64,000 nt of DNA from NCBI RefSeq assembly GCF_025766255.1, contig NW_026516666.1, forward strand, positions 372,001-436,000. The letters run 5' to 3'. Numbering within the stretch: position 1 is the first letter of the stretch; each line of letters begins with the position of its first letter. Source of the DNA: Zychaea mexicana. Its lineage: Eukaryota; Mucoromycota; Mucoromycetes; Mucorales; Lichtheimiaceae. Shown in pieces: positions 45,965 through 60,174 of this stretch. A program made the translations under genes and the position numbers. Below the pieces are notes generated by a model that was not told the DNA's origin, searched no databases, and saw only the letters and a list, made by a program, of their open reading frames with translations.

Positions 45965-47101
45965 TTATTGACCCTCCTCCATTGCTTCGCTTCCTACATT
46001 CTGCTCCTTCAACAATGCATTGATTTCTTCAGGTTTGTAAAGATCGTACTTGATTTTGCTGTCCACCATACGGATGGTAGCAAATTCCACTAAATAGAGC
46101 ACGCAGGTTCATATATGAGTTTCTTTCATTTTCCTTTCAATTGTCGCCGCCATATCTATGACTCAAAACTACCAAAACTCAAGTTCAAATGAAATTATAA
46201 GGAACTTACGTTTCTCGCTATTCAGAGTAGTGCTATCCATGGTCTTGCTCAAAACCTTGATAGCCAAAGCCTTGGCCTCTTCCACGGTCATATCCTCCTT
46301 GTGATCCTGCTTCAGAATACTTTGTGCGGTCGCATTGTTGGCACCGATACACGTTGCCTTCCAACCGCCATAGTTGCCAGAAGGATCGGAATGGTACAGC
46401 TGGAATCCGTAGTGGTCGTCATAACCAGCAAAGATAAATGAAACACCGAATGGACGCAAACCACCATACTGTGTGTAGCCTTGTTTCAAATCGCACAGAC
46501 GCTGGACGAGCTGTTCGACAGGCATCTCTTCGTTATAAGTGAACAAGTATCGTTGTGCGCTTGACCGAGCCCAGTTGATTAGAATATTTGCGTCTGCTGT
46601 CATACCAGCTACACCACAAATCATGCGGCTATAATTTGTTTGATAGATACATGTTGGATAACGTCAAAAACACTGTTTGCATGGTCGAACGTATTGCCAT
46701 TGTCATACAGAGAAAGATTATAGGGCGTAAAGATAAACAGGTGCTTACTCGTTGAGCTTGTAGATCTTTTCGGCGGATGCAGATTGTTCCAACAGTTTGG
46801 ACGTCACTTTCTTTTCGGCAGCAATAACAATACCGTCTTTTGCGAGAATGCCTAGCGCAATGCCGGCATGCGAAATGGCTTCCATGGCATATTCGACTTG
46901 GTATAAGCGCCCTGTATATATGTGTCAATGGTTGGTTGCGTAATGGACCGAAGAAAAAAAATATTTAATATTTGTCAGTAAGTAAATCTCAAAGTATGAA
47001 TTCCTTTAGAAGAATGATGCCCAATTGTCTCTCTCCTTTGCGCATGCTTTAATACCTTCGGGCGAAAAGATGGTTGTCCGTGAATCGTATCTTCGAGCCA
47101 T
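45965..47101 (-). CDS. PRE9: 20S proteasome subunit alpha type-4 (alpha3)
   Basis: Four exons (47101-47056, 46911-46749, 46628-46210, 46089-45965) give 250 residues, the normal size. The alpha-subunit N-terminal signature [20 protein letters not shown] is intact, followed by [52 protein letters not shown] and [16 protein letters not shown]. The sequence agrees best with PSMA4/Pre9, one of the seven alpha-ring subunits that form the gate of the core particle in nucleus and cytosol. The tail is acidic (GSEAMEEGQ). Convergent with the TMEM19-like gene (99 bp between stops). Confidence 0.93.
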
Positions 47102-49330
47102 TGTTAAAGTAGTAAAAACGTAAAGAACGAAAAAGTCGCGTACCTGTCTGGCGCGGCAGGAAAAGGAGATTGCGTGAGCGGGGAGCCCATTACGTTCATG
47201 GCATTTTTAGGGTCTCGCTATGTCACTGACTGTTGTAAAGGGAGCACTTGGGTGTCCAATTAAGGTAATTCTTATTAAAGTTATTTTACTTGACACTAAT
47301 TCGATAATTATCGGTCATGAAAGGAATAGATACAGGCAAAATTTTGAAGCTGTTGAAATGTAAGTAATAGGAAGAGTAACAGGCTCTAAAAAGACACAAC
47401 TATCGTAATAGTCGCGACAGTAATCAACGTAAATAACTTCCAAAGAGGCATTGAAATGTGCTTTTCGATAGTCGTTCACTTAGTTAGAGCAACCACCAAA
47501 AACAATACAAAGAGGATGTAACTTTTGCCGTTTTCTACCCATAACCCTCATTGCATAGAAGGCCACAGACTGTAAAACGTGTGCTAGGCATTGATTGTGT
47601 AGCATAACTATTGATCAGCGATCGTCTTACTCGGGATGGAGGATTTTACTTTAGCAGCAGCAGCAGCGCCACATAGTATATATGCGCATAGAATGTTGAA
47701 CGACGACGATGAGAGTTGCCGGAGTAGAAGGGTGCTTCGTCCGTTAGTTCGAAGGATTGCTTTATCTACTGCACTATTTATCCGTTGCCCGCCTCTTGAC
47801 GTAGAAAATGGGATGCTGCTTCATTGCAGCAAATGGTTGTCAGATCGAAGCCAATTTGTGGTCCTAGAAACACCTCAACAGTGTGAGTTTCTTGGAAAGT
47901 ATCGCATCTCCGTCGTCGTTGTTGTACGAGGATCATGTTAATGGTATCATCGACTGCTGAACAAGTCACAAAGTGATTGTCTGTCATTGTTCTGATCCGC
48001 GTTAGGTCGTGATCGCTTGCCATGATTCGAGAACAAGAAGTGAGCTTATATTTGCAGTTATCTGTGTGTTTGATAGAGTGTCAATTGCAGCTTTAAATAA
48101 CACCGTTCTGAACAAAGATGCGACCAACGGGTAAACGCGTTGGGCCTAGTCTATAGTGCATACTCATCGTCTCCGCATCAATATCACTAATCTCTTGATA
48201 ACAATGCCGGGTATATACAATATGTAATACCGACAAAGCTGTCGAATGCCGCATAACGGTCGGTTTACCTCGGGATCTTGGCATTATGAAACGCGGCTCC
48301 ATCATGCAAATAGAGTACGCGTTTCGTTCGCCTCCTTTTTATTTAATAAACTGGCTAGTTTTATTTTCTATTATATAAGCGTACTTTTTGAATACCCTGC
48401 GTTCTTTCCTCCGAAAGTTGATCGTTGCTTCTTCTAGGCAGCCACTAAAGACGTACGCGTTGGCGATTGTTTCGACCGCGTCATCTAGTCTGAAACGGCT
48501 GTTAATTAGTGTTTCTTTTTGAATGCACTGATTGGTTTAAACGGCTGACAGTATTGAGCTGCGATAGAGAAAGTGATGTCAAGTCCATTGAGTTACTTCA
48601 AAAAAAAAAGTCGAAAATGCGTATTGTGTGAAAAGTGAGCACAGGTTGTCGAACAAAGTTGCTATTGAAAATGTAAAACTTTCCGAGAATATGCGGCGGG
48701 ACCTGAAGGGTCGCAAAACACCGTTTAGGGATAGTTATGGAAAATGCGAGGTAGTGATACGCGAAATCTAGCAAAATACAGTGCATGACTTATAGAGTTT
48801 AGATGTGTGATGTGGACCTAATAGCACGGCTTACTGTATCGATCCTAGCAAGGAGTGCATGAGTATAAGAAGCTTATCATGCGCATGTATGTACTGATGC
48901 AAATCAAATTTGAAACACAAACGGAATCAGATAGCTAGCATATGCGTCCGTTCCAACCGGTCCTCTATTTCTACAGTCCATGGAAAGAACCCGTTTGTTA
49001 GATCTTCTGAGCCTCCATAACTCATAAATATAAGGACTACCACGATGAACAACGCCAACAAGAAGGGCGTTTTCCGTTTTTGCCACATAGAGTCGGAGTG
49101 TGCGTCATAGAAAGGGAAATTTGATCCTTTTAGGCAAAAAAAAGATAGTTGGCAACTCTTTACTTCTTTTTTCGACTTTGCTGATCTCTTCTAATAAAAG
49201 AAAAGAGTGGGATAATAGTAACAGGTAATAATACCCGGCTCACATTGCACAGAGGGTACCAATAATTCTTTGTTATTAACAAGCACCGATTGCACTGTTT
49301 TAGTAGTTTGGCAATAAATCCCGCAATACC
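47102..49330. other. Intergenic, one weak frame
   Basis: About 2.2 kb between the proteasome gene and the UNC80-like gene, which are transcribed divergently. A plus-strand frame at 47636-47941 (starts MEDFTLAAAAAPHSIYAHRM, 101 residues) overlaps antisense frames and has no recognisable domain; I do not call it a gene. No repeats or RNA genes seen. Confidence 0.4.
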
Positions 49331-52300
49331 ATGTCGAACGACCATAGGGGCAATGGAAGTTCAACCTCACCACCACCACCACCACCCTCTTCACAGTCGC
49401 CATCTCCCGTCGCGTCTCAGCCCAGGTTATTGCCACCACTACGCAATGCATCACTTCATCACAGAAACAATCACCAGCAGTCTGATGGAAGTCGACCGTC
49501 TATGCCAGCGACAGCAACTGCAGCAGCTGTCGCTGTACGTCTAGGTCGCGGACACAATCTGTTTTTGCGGAATCAGCCGAGTACCAGCAGTAGCAGCACG
49601 ACCAACAGTAGCTATATGACACAGCCCACAAGTGTGGTACCGAGTACGAATGGCAGCTCTGCTGGTGGCGGTGGCGGATATCACCGGCAGCATTTACGCG
49701 CGCGAGGCGGTATCTATGCAACAACCACGACGGCCCAACAGGATATCGTGCGCCTCGAACGTGATCTCGAGAAAATACTGCTACGACCGCATGGACGCCA
49801 CCGCCAAGCGAGCTTCTCTGGGTCACACAACACGCCGGATACAAATGAGGAGACGACAGCGACGGGCGGAGGTGTTAAACGGAACTTGTTTATGCGATAC
49901 TCGAGAGCCGACTTGATGAGCGACAATAATGGTCCCATCAATGAAGACATGCGGACTGATCAGAGCCGAATAGCCGCCATAATGAGCTCTATAATGGAAG
50001 TTGTGGAACGACACAAGCTAGCGACACAATTGCCTTTTGCCGGCGATATTCTAGGCGTTTTATCCGTTCCTTTTAGTCAATCGCCTGTCAATGGTAAATC
50101 GAAAAAAGAAAGTGAAAGAGAAGCGTGGGACATACTGTATAAGAATACATCTCGCATACACTCTAGATAATAAGGCTCACTAACTCAAAAAACTCTTCCT
50201 GTTTCTAAAGTGAGCGACTGTCAGCAGGCCCTGGATATTTTTGATTATATTCGCGAGCGCTTCAAACATTTGGATCCCATCGTAAGTCCCCTTTTTATGC
50301 TTCGTTTGTGTGTGCCTTACAGTCGGCTAAAAGGGATATCTTTCGTCTTTCAAATCAATAACTTACTATTGCATTTACAAAGGACAACTTTGAGCAAATC
50401 ATGTTTTGCTGTAGACTATTGAAACTGGGCCAACTCAAACTCAAAATGCGGCTCATATCTACGTTGAAGCTGATGCTGGCACCTTGCATGGGCAATCCGA
50501 ACTTTTTACCCTCGTCGTTTGCGGCGTTCCATGCTCTTGTATATACCCTCGTGGATGCTCTAGCATCTGCCTCCACCTTTTCAGCAAACGCCACATTTGA
50601 ACGCCCACATTCGCGACATGAAGAAGAGTTTGACCATATTCAGTCTAGCATATTGGATTTGTTGGATAAATTGGCAAACGGTAATCTCATTCCGCTCGTC
50701 GGCGGTACGGATTGGGACCGATACTTTATACCCAATGGCGATAGCGGCACGGTTCCTGTTCAAGTTGCACGATACTGCGTCGTCGAAGCTCTTTGCAAAT
50801 CGCTCATGCCTAATACACATACCGACAAATTGGATCCACTGTCAAAAGCTGCGGTTGGAAAGCTCGTTATCCAAAAATTACTGCCAGTAAGTGCTCAATA
50901 CATCATTCAAATTAAATATCGCGTTTTGTGGCACCTAGCAATTTCTGAAGTCTTTGTGTTACCTTCTGTGTTTCTATAGCGCTACTGGCAAGAGCCGGAT
51001 ACTCAATTAGCACCTGCTTATACCATTGTATTATATGTTTTATCAGAAAGTGGTAAGTCTATACTAAAAAAAGGCGTAAGAGTGGGAAAAATTTACTGAA
51101 AAAATGAGATAATTATAGCCACGGACTGGTTTGTAAATGCATCCGACGAGGATCTTCGACTGTCATCATCTGCGGTATCCCTACTACTGACATTTGTGCA
51201 GGAAAAGCTGACTGCATCTGGCTTGCAGACATTCTTACCTGACTGGCACGACAACAGCAACCAGCGATCCGTATATGCAAACACAGTCAGCATGCTTCTT
51301 TCCGTCATGGCTGTGACGAGCTTCAAAGAACCGCAGCCCAGCAGCCGCCGTTCGTCACCTTATCACAGCCCACGGCCATCGTCCGCTTATAATTTTAATG
51401 AAGTGTGGCCCGAGGACTTGCGTGACCAGCTAAGCACACAGAGCGGTAGTATTGGTGGGGGAGGCGACAAATCGGACATGCTCGCATGGCGACATACCGT
51501 CAGCACATTCAAATCATACTTTGAAAGTTTCTGGAACTCGCCTCTCAACGACCTTGTTGTTCACGTCATCACTGAAACCATTAGCGATGGCAACTGGACT
51601 CAGATCACGCAAATGTACGAGAACTTGTCGCTCAACATGGACGACGACATTAGCAATAAAATCGTTACAGCCACATTACCCGCACTCATTGATAGACTGG
51701 TGAAAAGCTACCCGCCGCCTACGCCAGCACTATCTCAACTTTTGTTTCGATTATCCCAGGCGTATCGTACCGTATTCTATCGGCTAGTAATTGCATGCGC
51801 AGCCTCGGACGACGAGCACAAAGTTTCGACTAAACTAACCATGATCAGCTGCTTGCGAAAATACCTCTCTGGTGTACAATTCTGGATGCATGATGCAGAA
51901 ATGATCAATGTGGTTCTGCTGAGTGATCTGGGCAGCAAGAAGGCTAAGGAAAAGGCAAGCGAGATGGATGACGGTGAGATCAAATGGGGAAGCAGCACAA
52001 TCGGCCAATGTGCAATTGCCATGGAGTTCATGTGGGCCATCAAGGAGCTTCGCGAAAAGCAATCGGATCCAAGCCGCAACATGGAAGAGGACGAGATTGC
52101 CAAAAAGTTTTTAATTGACCTGGAACGACGCTTGGCCGTGTTCATGACTGCCAAAGAGAAACTTGTCCTGATCCCTATTCCACTGCGCGTGATTCTGTGT
52201 AACATCTTTCTCGACGCACGATTCTTCTGCAACACGACGCACAGACCAGGCTGGCTGTCACGAGCTCTCGACTGGGCAACACAGCCGGTCGCCACCTCTG

Positions 52301-55300
52301 AATTTTTTCGCGATGCTAACAGTAACAACAACAATGACGATGCATCGTCTGAAAAGAAGGCCACAGCACGCACATCAACCATCTTGCATCACCACTTCCT
52401 TGACGATGTCACGCTCATGTTCCAGCGGATACGTATTACCTATGCCATGACGGTCGACCAACTCGAAAATGAAACGAATGAGGTCACGGATTTCGGTGAT
52501 CGTCCAGTATCTACGCTCGCACGGCCATCGCCGCCCACATCTTCTTCTCCAACGGAGGACTTGATCGAAATCCTGGCCACTGAAGACAACAGCAACAGCA
52601 ACTTTCCAGTTCATACCAAGCGACGGCAATGCATGGCAGAGATGTATCCCATCAGTCGAGCTGCTGCTGCATCTCTTGATTTAAATCCGCCCCAGTCACC
52701 CAACATTGTCCTGGCCTCAAAATTAGCAAAGAAACGGCTCGAAGAAATGCCGTCGGTCCATCAAGACCCGTTTGGTGCGATTTTTTCGCTATTGGTCGCC
52801 GTTTTCACGTCGCTGACGACTCAAGAGTTTTCCCGCCTCGTTTATCCGTTATGGGAGCGATTCATTGACGATCGAAACCCACGCGCCTTTGTACCTGCTG
52901 CGTTCCTTCTGATGCAATGTGCTGAAAAGGTTCCCAAGTCTGTCGTCGAGACTTTTACACACGATTTCTATAGGTAAGATGGTGGATTATGTATAAAAGA
53001 TTAGTACACGAATACTTACAAATTCTATAGCAGCGATCCATTCCGGCGACTCTCAGCAGTTGAAAAACAGGCTTCTCTTGCTGGATACCGCTTCAACATC
53101 CTTGCCCAAGAGTATATTCAAACATCCTCTCGCAAGCGTCCTTTTCGAGGCGATGGTGGTGCATTCTCAACGCCATTCGTGCCGACAGATCTGGGAAGCA
53201 ACCGGTTTACTCTGGACGAGCCACGGTGGATGGCCAAGTTGAAGCACGCTAGCAACTTTCCTATTGAATTGAAGCGGCAGATCCAGGAGTTGGGATGGGA
53301 CGATGACGATCAAGGGGAAGAGCACGAGGCCCTGAAGAAAGTGCTTACTCCCTTGGCCCTCCTGCCATCTCTGTACTTGGAGGAGGAGGAAGAGCCCATG
53401 AACGATGGTGGTGATGGCACAGGCCTGGGACGCGGTGGCGAGAACGATTCAAGACACATCAGTGTTAGCAAAATTATTGCGCGTCGCAAACGAGCTGCCA
53501 CTGTCCACGCACTCACAGCTGCAAATCTCAGCATGGTCGATCTACTTGGCGACGATTTCGGTGGTGTTTCAAGTGCTCTACGTGAATTGCTGGAAACTTT
53601 CCTCCGAGACGATCCAGCACTCTTTTTGCGACCCTTTCTGGGTGATTTGGGCAAGTCGAAAATCAACCATCAGCGCGAGCTGCTCACACGTCTTCGGTAC
53701 CTCGTCGATCTACGCTCTAAACTCCCCCCTGGCTTCAGCTACATTCTATTTAACTACCTGTCCGGCATGCTGAAATGGCTTACCCGCGAAAGCAAAGAGG
53801 ATGGCCTTGTCCTGATGACCTTGATACATCCTATCCTGGCCGAGCTAGCAATGTCGACCAACGAGTTATCAACCCGAGATTTACGCAAACACAAAATTGA
53901 ACACTTGCTGGTGAGCACGGGTCGCTTCTGGTTCACGAATGAACAGCCTGCAAGCATGTTCCCGCGCGGATTGACCGATGCGAAAACGCCATTCAGTATC
54001 CTCGATATTCCCTGGGAGATTTTTAGCGTCGCCATGCTACGTATCAGCCATATCCAATTCTTGACCAACTTTTTGGCACGGTATCCTCGAGAAGTGTATG
54101 CCGTCAAAAAGACGCTTCAGGACTATGAGCCTTTGTCATCTCAAGGACCCAAAAAACGATCTTCGTTCCAACCGGGAGCTTTCGAAACCTATTTTCCCGA
54201 TGTGAGCTTCCGCATGCGTCGAGACACAACATTTGTTTTTGAAGAAGTGAAACGACAAGAGAACGAGGACATTGGCGGTTTGAAGCCAACACCACGGAAA
54301 TCGCAGCAAGAAGAAGATGTTGCCATGTTGTCTGCATTGCGGGCCCGTGTGTGGCTACGATTTATCGACACACTCCTCCTTGGTTTGAACAAAAACTACA
54401 ACGACCGCAGTGAGCTTGAGCGGATCCTCAAGGGAGTCAATATGATCATCATGGAGCACAATATGGACTTTGAAATAATCGGACAAGCACTGATATTATA
54501 CACGCGCATCGTAACTCGGTTCAAACGCCTGTTCCTTGGCAACCGTGGCCATGGTATCTTCTTGCCTGCTTTATTCAAGGTCTTTTGCGAAGTCGAGCGG
54601 TTCCCTCATGTGCGGTCAGCCATTACGTTTGCCTGGTGTCGGTTCTATGCTGTGCATGAAGAGACTTTTGTTTTCCAAATGCTGGGTACCTTAGTGCCTA
54701 TCATCCTCAACGCCTACACAAGATCCACCTCCTTGGGCGCTTGGATGACCGACAACTTATTTGGCCTGATGCAAGCCATGCACCATCCTCCCCGTCTGGG
54801 TGCCACGTCAGACGTGTTGGGTCTTCAGCTTCAAGTCGAACTGGACGACCACGAAAGGAGTATACAAGAGCGAATCGATGCTGCCAGCAACCCCATGGCA
54901 ATGCCCCTGTCAACCACCATCTTGAAGCCTCTGACCAGAAGTGTCACTGCGCCCATTGTTCCACTCGTGATCAGCGACTATGACAACCGGCCGTTTTTTC
55001 TGCAAAACTTTGTTAAACTGTTCTTAACGATTATTGCCTATGACCCCGGCTCGCTACGCGCAGAACAATTTGTCAAGATGATGCGCCACATGTTACCCCG
55101 CTTCTGTGTTCTCGGCAATCTGACCGGCCTTGTATCTGAAGGCATTGCTGCTCTGATCGAAGTATTTGCCAAATTTAGCAAGAATGCCAAACCGGCAGCG
55201 GCAACGGCCAACACAGGCGGCCATTCGGGTGCACCGCATATCAACATCACGATTCCGCACCTGTTTGACGATCGTGGTAACAATCTGAATGACGAGGGAA

Positions 55301-57291
55301 ACCCTACGGTGGGAAACAGTAGAACAGAATCCACCCAGCATGCATACGGAAAACAGTGGCAACAGAACGATCGATTGACAATCAAGAAAGAGTTTGTTCT
55401 CCTCGTGAACGAATTCTTCAAATGCCATGGCGTGCTCAGCGAAGCCAACCACGAAAAAATGGCCAACATTATCCGTATCATTATGCGTGATTATGCATCG
55501 ATTCGCGGTGCCATCTGTCCAACAGACTGGATCAAGAGTTATTTGGTGGACTCACTGCAATCGATGGTCGACATGCGCAACTACACCAGGCCCTTCAAGA
55601 CGATGCTGCTCCAAATTTACAGCCAGCTGCGCACTCAGTGGAAAACAGCAGAGATTGCAGACCTGTATGAAGGTTTTGCGATTATGCTGGAGAACGGTCA
55701 AGGCAAGGCAATCAATATGAACGATATTGCTGGCTTGATGGTGGAACGCTATGTTGCCTTTGGCATGTCTATTGCCACGCGTCTCTCAGACTGGGAATCC
55801 AGTCAGGACGCACACACCAAGTTTTGCAATGCTCTGGTGCGGCTTATTGTGGCGATCATGGAGAATTCGACCCAAGACGTACTCCGAGAACTCGAGCAGA
55901 TGCAGCCTTCTGTACTTTTGATAGGCAAGATCCTTATACCCATGTGCTTGCAGTATGATTTGCGTCGGGACTACAACCCCATTTCTGTCGTACGAAGATA
56001 TCGACCTGAGCCAACAGCCAATTGGATGCGATTGATGGCCTACGTCTCAAAGTGTTGCAGTCAGGCTTCATTGTTAAAGTCCAAATCCAGCGGATTCTCC
56101 TTGTCGGCACTGACGTCTAACATTGGCCAAAATGCAGGCGGCGGTTCGGGACAAGACGGGACGGCGGCAGAAATGGGTGAAGTTCTCTCTGATCCAAAAG
56201 ACAAGAAGCAGCAAACGCCAACCGCGATAGCACATTTATTTTCGCTCAGCATCGTCGCCATGAAAATCATTTTGTTACGTGGAGCGAAATCGCTGGACAA
56301 GGTCAAAGGCTCGTGGGTTCAGGTTGCCTATTTTATTAAAGGCGCATTAATATTTGGTCAAACGTTGAAAACACTAAAGCCGCGCACATCCGGTCGATCC
56401 TCACCTCGAGTGCCTTCTTCGCCAGGATTAAGTCCACCGAACCAAAACTTTAATCCGCCTGCAAGTCCCTTGACGCCCGATTCCGGCCATACAACTTTTC
56501 TTCAACAAAGCAGTAGCAACGGTTTGCCGCTTTCGACAGCTGTCCTTTATGACTATGCAACTTGGTGCTTCCTCGAGTTTGTCGTTTGCTACAAAAGCCC
56601 ATTAATACTGTTTCTGCACAGTTTCCTGGACGAGAAGCTTAGTGAAATGGGTGGTCATGTCTCACCCTCAGGTGCTCGGTCACATTCGATGCTGAACACA
56701 CCATCAAGCATGGGTAGCCGACGATCACGATGGAGAAGTTGGCGTCAGGATACAGGTGAATCTTCTGCAGAGCAGCAGCAACAGCAGCAAGCTGAAGGTA
56801 GCTCGCCCACATGCGGCCTTGGTTTACATATACCCAACAACAACAACAGCAATGCACATCCACCACCAGCATCCCCGTCTTTATCTATACATCCGCCTAG
56901 CATTGATCTATCCTTTGACTCTCCTAAAGAAGGATTTGGATCGCCACGTTCTTCACGCCGAGGATCCAACCAGCAGCAGCAGCAGCAAAGACAACGTCCA
57001 ACTTCAGGTGGAGCTCCGGCATCGACGGAATTACATGTAATTCATGCAGAAACGATCACGGCCTTGATGAATATCCAGAACACGTTAGGATACAAGACAA
57101 CGTTGCCTTGGGGCACTGACCATTTGCAAAGTCATTCGCAGCAGCAGCCGAGACCATGGACTTACCGATCCGCTGTAAGCAAAGTAACATATGAATGGCG
57201 GCTGATTATGCAGTTGTATTACCAGTTGGTGGATGCTTCAAGTGCCAATAACATTAACAAAATACCTACCACGCCGACCACGACCAATTAA
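49331..57291 (+). CDS. UNC80-like very large protein
   Basis: Six exons (49331-50136, 50215-50281, 50383-50886, 50980-51052, 51119-52973, 53031-57291) close in frame to about 2521 residues. The first 150 residues are Pro/Ser/Gly-rich and disordered. The middle is an all-helical repeat-type protein without catalytic motifs. Segments such as VFYRLVIACAASDDEHK, YLSGVQFWMHDAEMINVVL and WEIFSVAMLRISH resemble, from memory, fungal proteins annotated as UNC80; the C-terminal third holds poly-Gln runs and Ser/Pro-rich linkers. UNC80 in animals is a scaffold for the NALCN channel; fungi have Cch1 as a related channel, so a role in cation channel regulation at the membrane is an inference. Tao3/PAG1 and Efr3 were considered and fit less well. 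Confidence 0.68.
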
Positions 57292-57932
57292 AAATTGTGC
57301 CTGTATAAAGAAACCCCCCTTCCTCGCTTCTAGTCTTCTTTTCTCTTTTATTCGCTCTCCTTGTTCCTGTACATACATATACATAAAAGAACGTTTTTTA
57401 ATATTCCTGACGTTTGTTCTGTTGCTTGTCAAGCCAGTTACTGAGTATTGAGGACTTACAGTAGCGCATCTTTAAAATAGGCATCGGAAAGACTCTTGTG
57501 TTTATGGCACAGGGAAGGTGGAACGCCTGGATCAAGGCGGTGGAACGCTTATATGTATATGATGCTTGGCTTTGCAGAGAATTTCATAAGATGTTGCCAA
57601 GCTTTTTTTACTTCAGTAAGGTGCCACCTACAATCTCTTAGTCTCACTTAATCAATGATACATCAAACACAATGAATGGTTGCCTTTTAGAGCCTTCTTT
57701 GGTTGTATGCTATGTACGCTACGTGCGTGATATACTGCTATTGACGACATCTTCATCCTCTTAAGTATATCGTTTTGTCATTGTTGCTAGACACCGATCT
57801 ATTTCTCTGCATGCTATCATAGTCTATAAATACGAGACAGAATCTCCACTGTTTCTTTCTTTTTCACTAATTCTTTTCACCATCTTATTCACTGATATCG
57901 ACAAGACGCTACGCGCCGCAACATAGATACTC
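57292..57932. other. Intergenic, nothing recognised
   Basis: 3' flank of the UNC80-like gene and promoter of the F-box gene. A short direct repeat of GGTGGAACGC is seen near 57517-57548. No frame is supportable. Confidence 0.5.
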
Positions 57933-60174
57933 ATGAAAGAAGCCACATTGAATACACCACCGACATATCCTACCGATTTACTACATTACTTCCAATGGCT
58001 CGTCGGACAACTCAACAGTGCCATGGCCGTGCGAAACTTCGAAGATGCAGTCATATACGCATCTGCTGCGGTGGATCATATGTCTCACCAGCAATTTGTT
58101 GTCTTTAACGACATCCGCGCATACGCTTATGCCAAACAAGGTAGATTCTTGAAAGCCATTGGCGAGGCAGATAAGATGATAACATCTGCACCAGCCTCTC
58201 CTTCTGGGACCCTTCGAAAAGGCAACATACTTGCGCTATATGGATACCAACGCCAAGCAATTGAAGAGTATACGCGAGGCCTTGAAAAAGTGACAACGGT
58301 GATTCCTCAATCTCAGCTCCACCAATTACTCAAAGCAAGGAGAATGGCAATAGCAAAAAGTCAAAAGCGCATCGATATCATTGTGTCCCTTCCAATTGAA
58401 ATTGCCAATGACATTCTGATACGCCTTTCACAAGTAGACCACGTTGCATGCTTGCATGTTTCGACACAATGGCGTCAACGAGCCTTGGGGTGCGCTGCCC
58501 GTATATGGAATAACATGGAACTTGCCAACAACCACGAGGGAGCCAGAATATTGAGCGTAGCGCGATATACGGGTTCTTATATCAAGCATCTAACTATTAA
58601 CTCACACATGGACGCGGTTCTCGGCCCCTGTTTAGAGGGCATACAGAAAGGATATCTCAATAGCATCCAGTCGCTCAAGTCTACCGGTAGATACATATGT
58701 TTCATAGTAATTCTACTATGTCTAATCTTTTCTATCTTAAATTGCACTGTCATTATGTTAACGTTGCTAAATTTCTTTTATGACATTTTTCAAAGGGCTC
58801 TCGACCAGAAATCCATTCTTGCTATTTGAAATGGTACCGGGACTTTTTCATAGTGCCTCAAAATTGAGACGCATTGACCTTGATTTGGGTACCACGGCTC
58901 CCGTATTTACAATTGTCGACATTCTCGAAGCATGCAACAATTTAACCGAGTTGGCTCTTTCATCCGCTGTGACCATCAATTCGATAGCAGGGAACTTCTC
59001 AAGAAGATCCCGTCCTTATCAATTGAGCAAACTACAGCTCACGTTCAGCAATATCTCAGCACAGTACGTTCGGAATTTTTTATGCTCATGCCCACATTTA
59101 CGACGCCTGGCCATCAGTACGTGCGACAGCTCCATTTTTACGCCTGTATATCAACACGGATACAACTTGAAAATACTTGCATGCAACGTCCCAAATGATG
59201 AGATTCGATTTTGGGAACGACGCCTATTGGAGCGAGGAAGGAGAAACAGTAGAACAGCAACAATGCAGTCAACCCCAGCAAACCGAGGGTTAGAAATGCT
59301 CGTAGCGAAAGGTGCTACAAATGCGCCGACTTTAGACGTTATACCCCTTTTATACAAGAACATGGGGACACTCAAAGTGCTTCGCATGGATATGCCGCTG
59401 TTCTCAGGAAGTCAAGCATTGCATGTATCCTATCCACAGTTCAACTTGAGCAATCTAGACAAGTTGAGCATTACCTTGACTTCCGATACACAGTCGTTTA
59501 TGCTAGATGCTATCCGAAATGCATCCAATCTGGAGAGCTTTTTCGTGGTCAACCCACCCGACACGAATCTTTTGGTCAACACCATTCTGACGAGGAGTCC
59601 GAGGTTTCCTCTTCGAAAATTCGGTATTACCTATGAGCAATCCTACCACGAAGCAACAGCAGCCTCTAACCTACACCAACCCAACAATTGCGTACAACTG
59701 CTCACATACTATGCACAAACATGCAGAAACTTACTGTCGTCTACGTCTCCACCTTTGCTAAAATCTGTGTGCTTTCGCCGTTATCCGGGAGTAACCGATG
59801 CCACACTTGCAGCATTGACGAAAATTGAAACATTACAGCACGTTGAATTTCAGTATTTGACCAATGTATCACCCTCGGGCATTTACTCGTTTATTACTTC
59901 CTCGGTTGTTGGCAACGGTCTGTCAATGATCGACCTCGTAGGACTTGATCAAATTACAAGCAAAATTGCTGGATCTCTTGGGTTGCTTAATAATGTGAAA
60001 AGTATAAAACTCCAAGATTTACCTGGAGTGGGCGATGAAGGCATACGCGAACTCGTCACTAACCAAACTAAAATTAAGGGGAAGCTGGAATATTTTAGGA
60101 TTAGAAATTGTACCTTAGTTAGTGAAGCATGTATACTTTATGCAAGACAAAAAATAAAGAGAGTTTTTACATAA
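57933..60174 (+). CDS. TPR + F-box + leucine-rich-repeat protein, Dia2/Pof3-like
   Basis: Two exons (57933-58686, 58796-60174) give 710 residues. The N-terminus has TPR-like helices (FEDAVIYASAAVDHMSHQQF, AYAYAKQGRFLKAIGEAD, YGYQRQAIEEYTRGLEKV). An F-box lies near residues 150-190 (IVSLPIEIANDILIRLSQVD, HVSTQWRQRALG). The rest is LRR-like (SKLRRIDLDLG, CNNLTELALSS, CPHLRRLAIS, GMVDL-type turns). TPR-F-box-LRR order is that of yeast Dia2 and fission yeast Pof3, substrate receptors of SCF ubiquitin ligases in replication control, but Mucoromycota carry many similar F-box proteins, so orthology is not claimed. The F-box links to Skp1; substrates are unknown. Confidence 0.85.

Noticed and set aside
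47636..47941. 101-codon plus-strand frame
   Set aside because: Contains poly-Ala and poly-Val tracts from simple repeats and has antisense competitors.
49331..57291. Cell morphogenesis protein Tao3/PAG1/Furry or Efr3
   Set aside because: Size fits the first, but the characteristic N-terminal Furry region and Efr3 start motifs are not seen; UNC80-type segments agree better.
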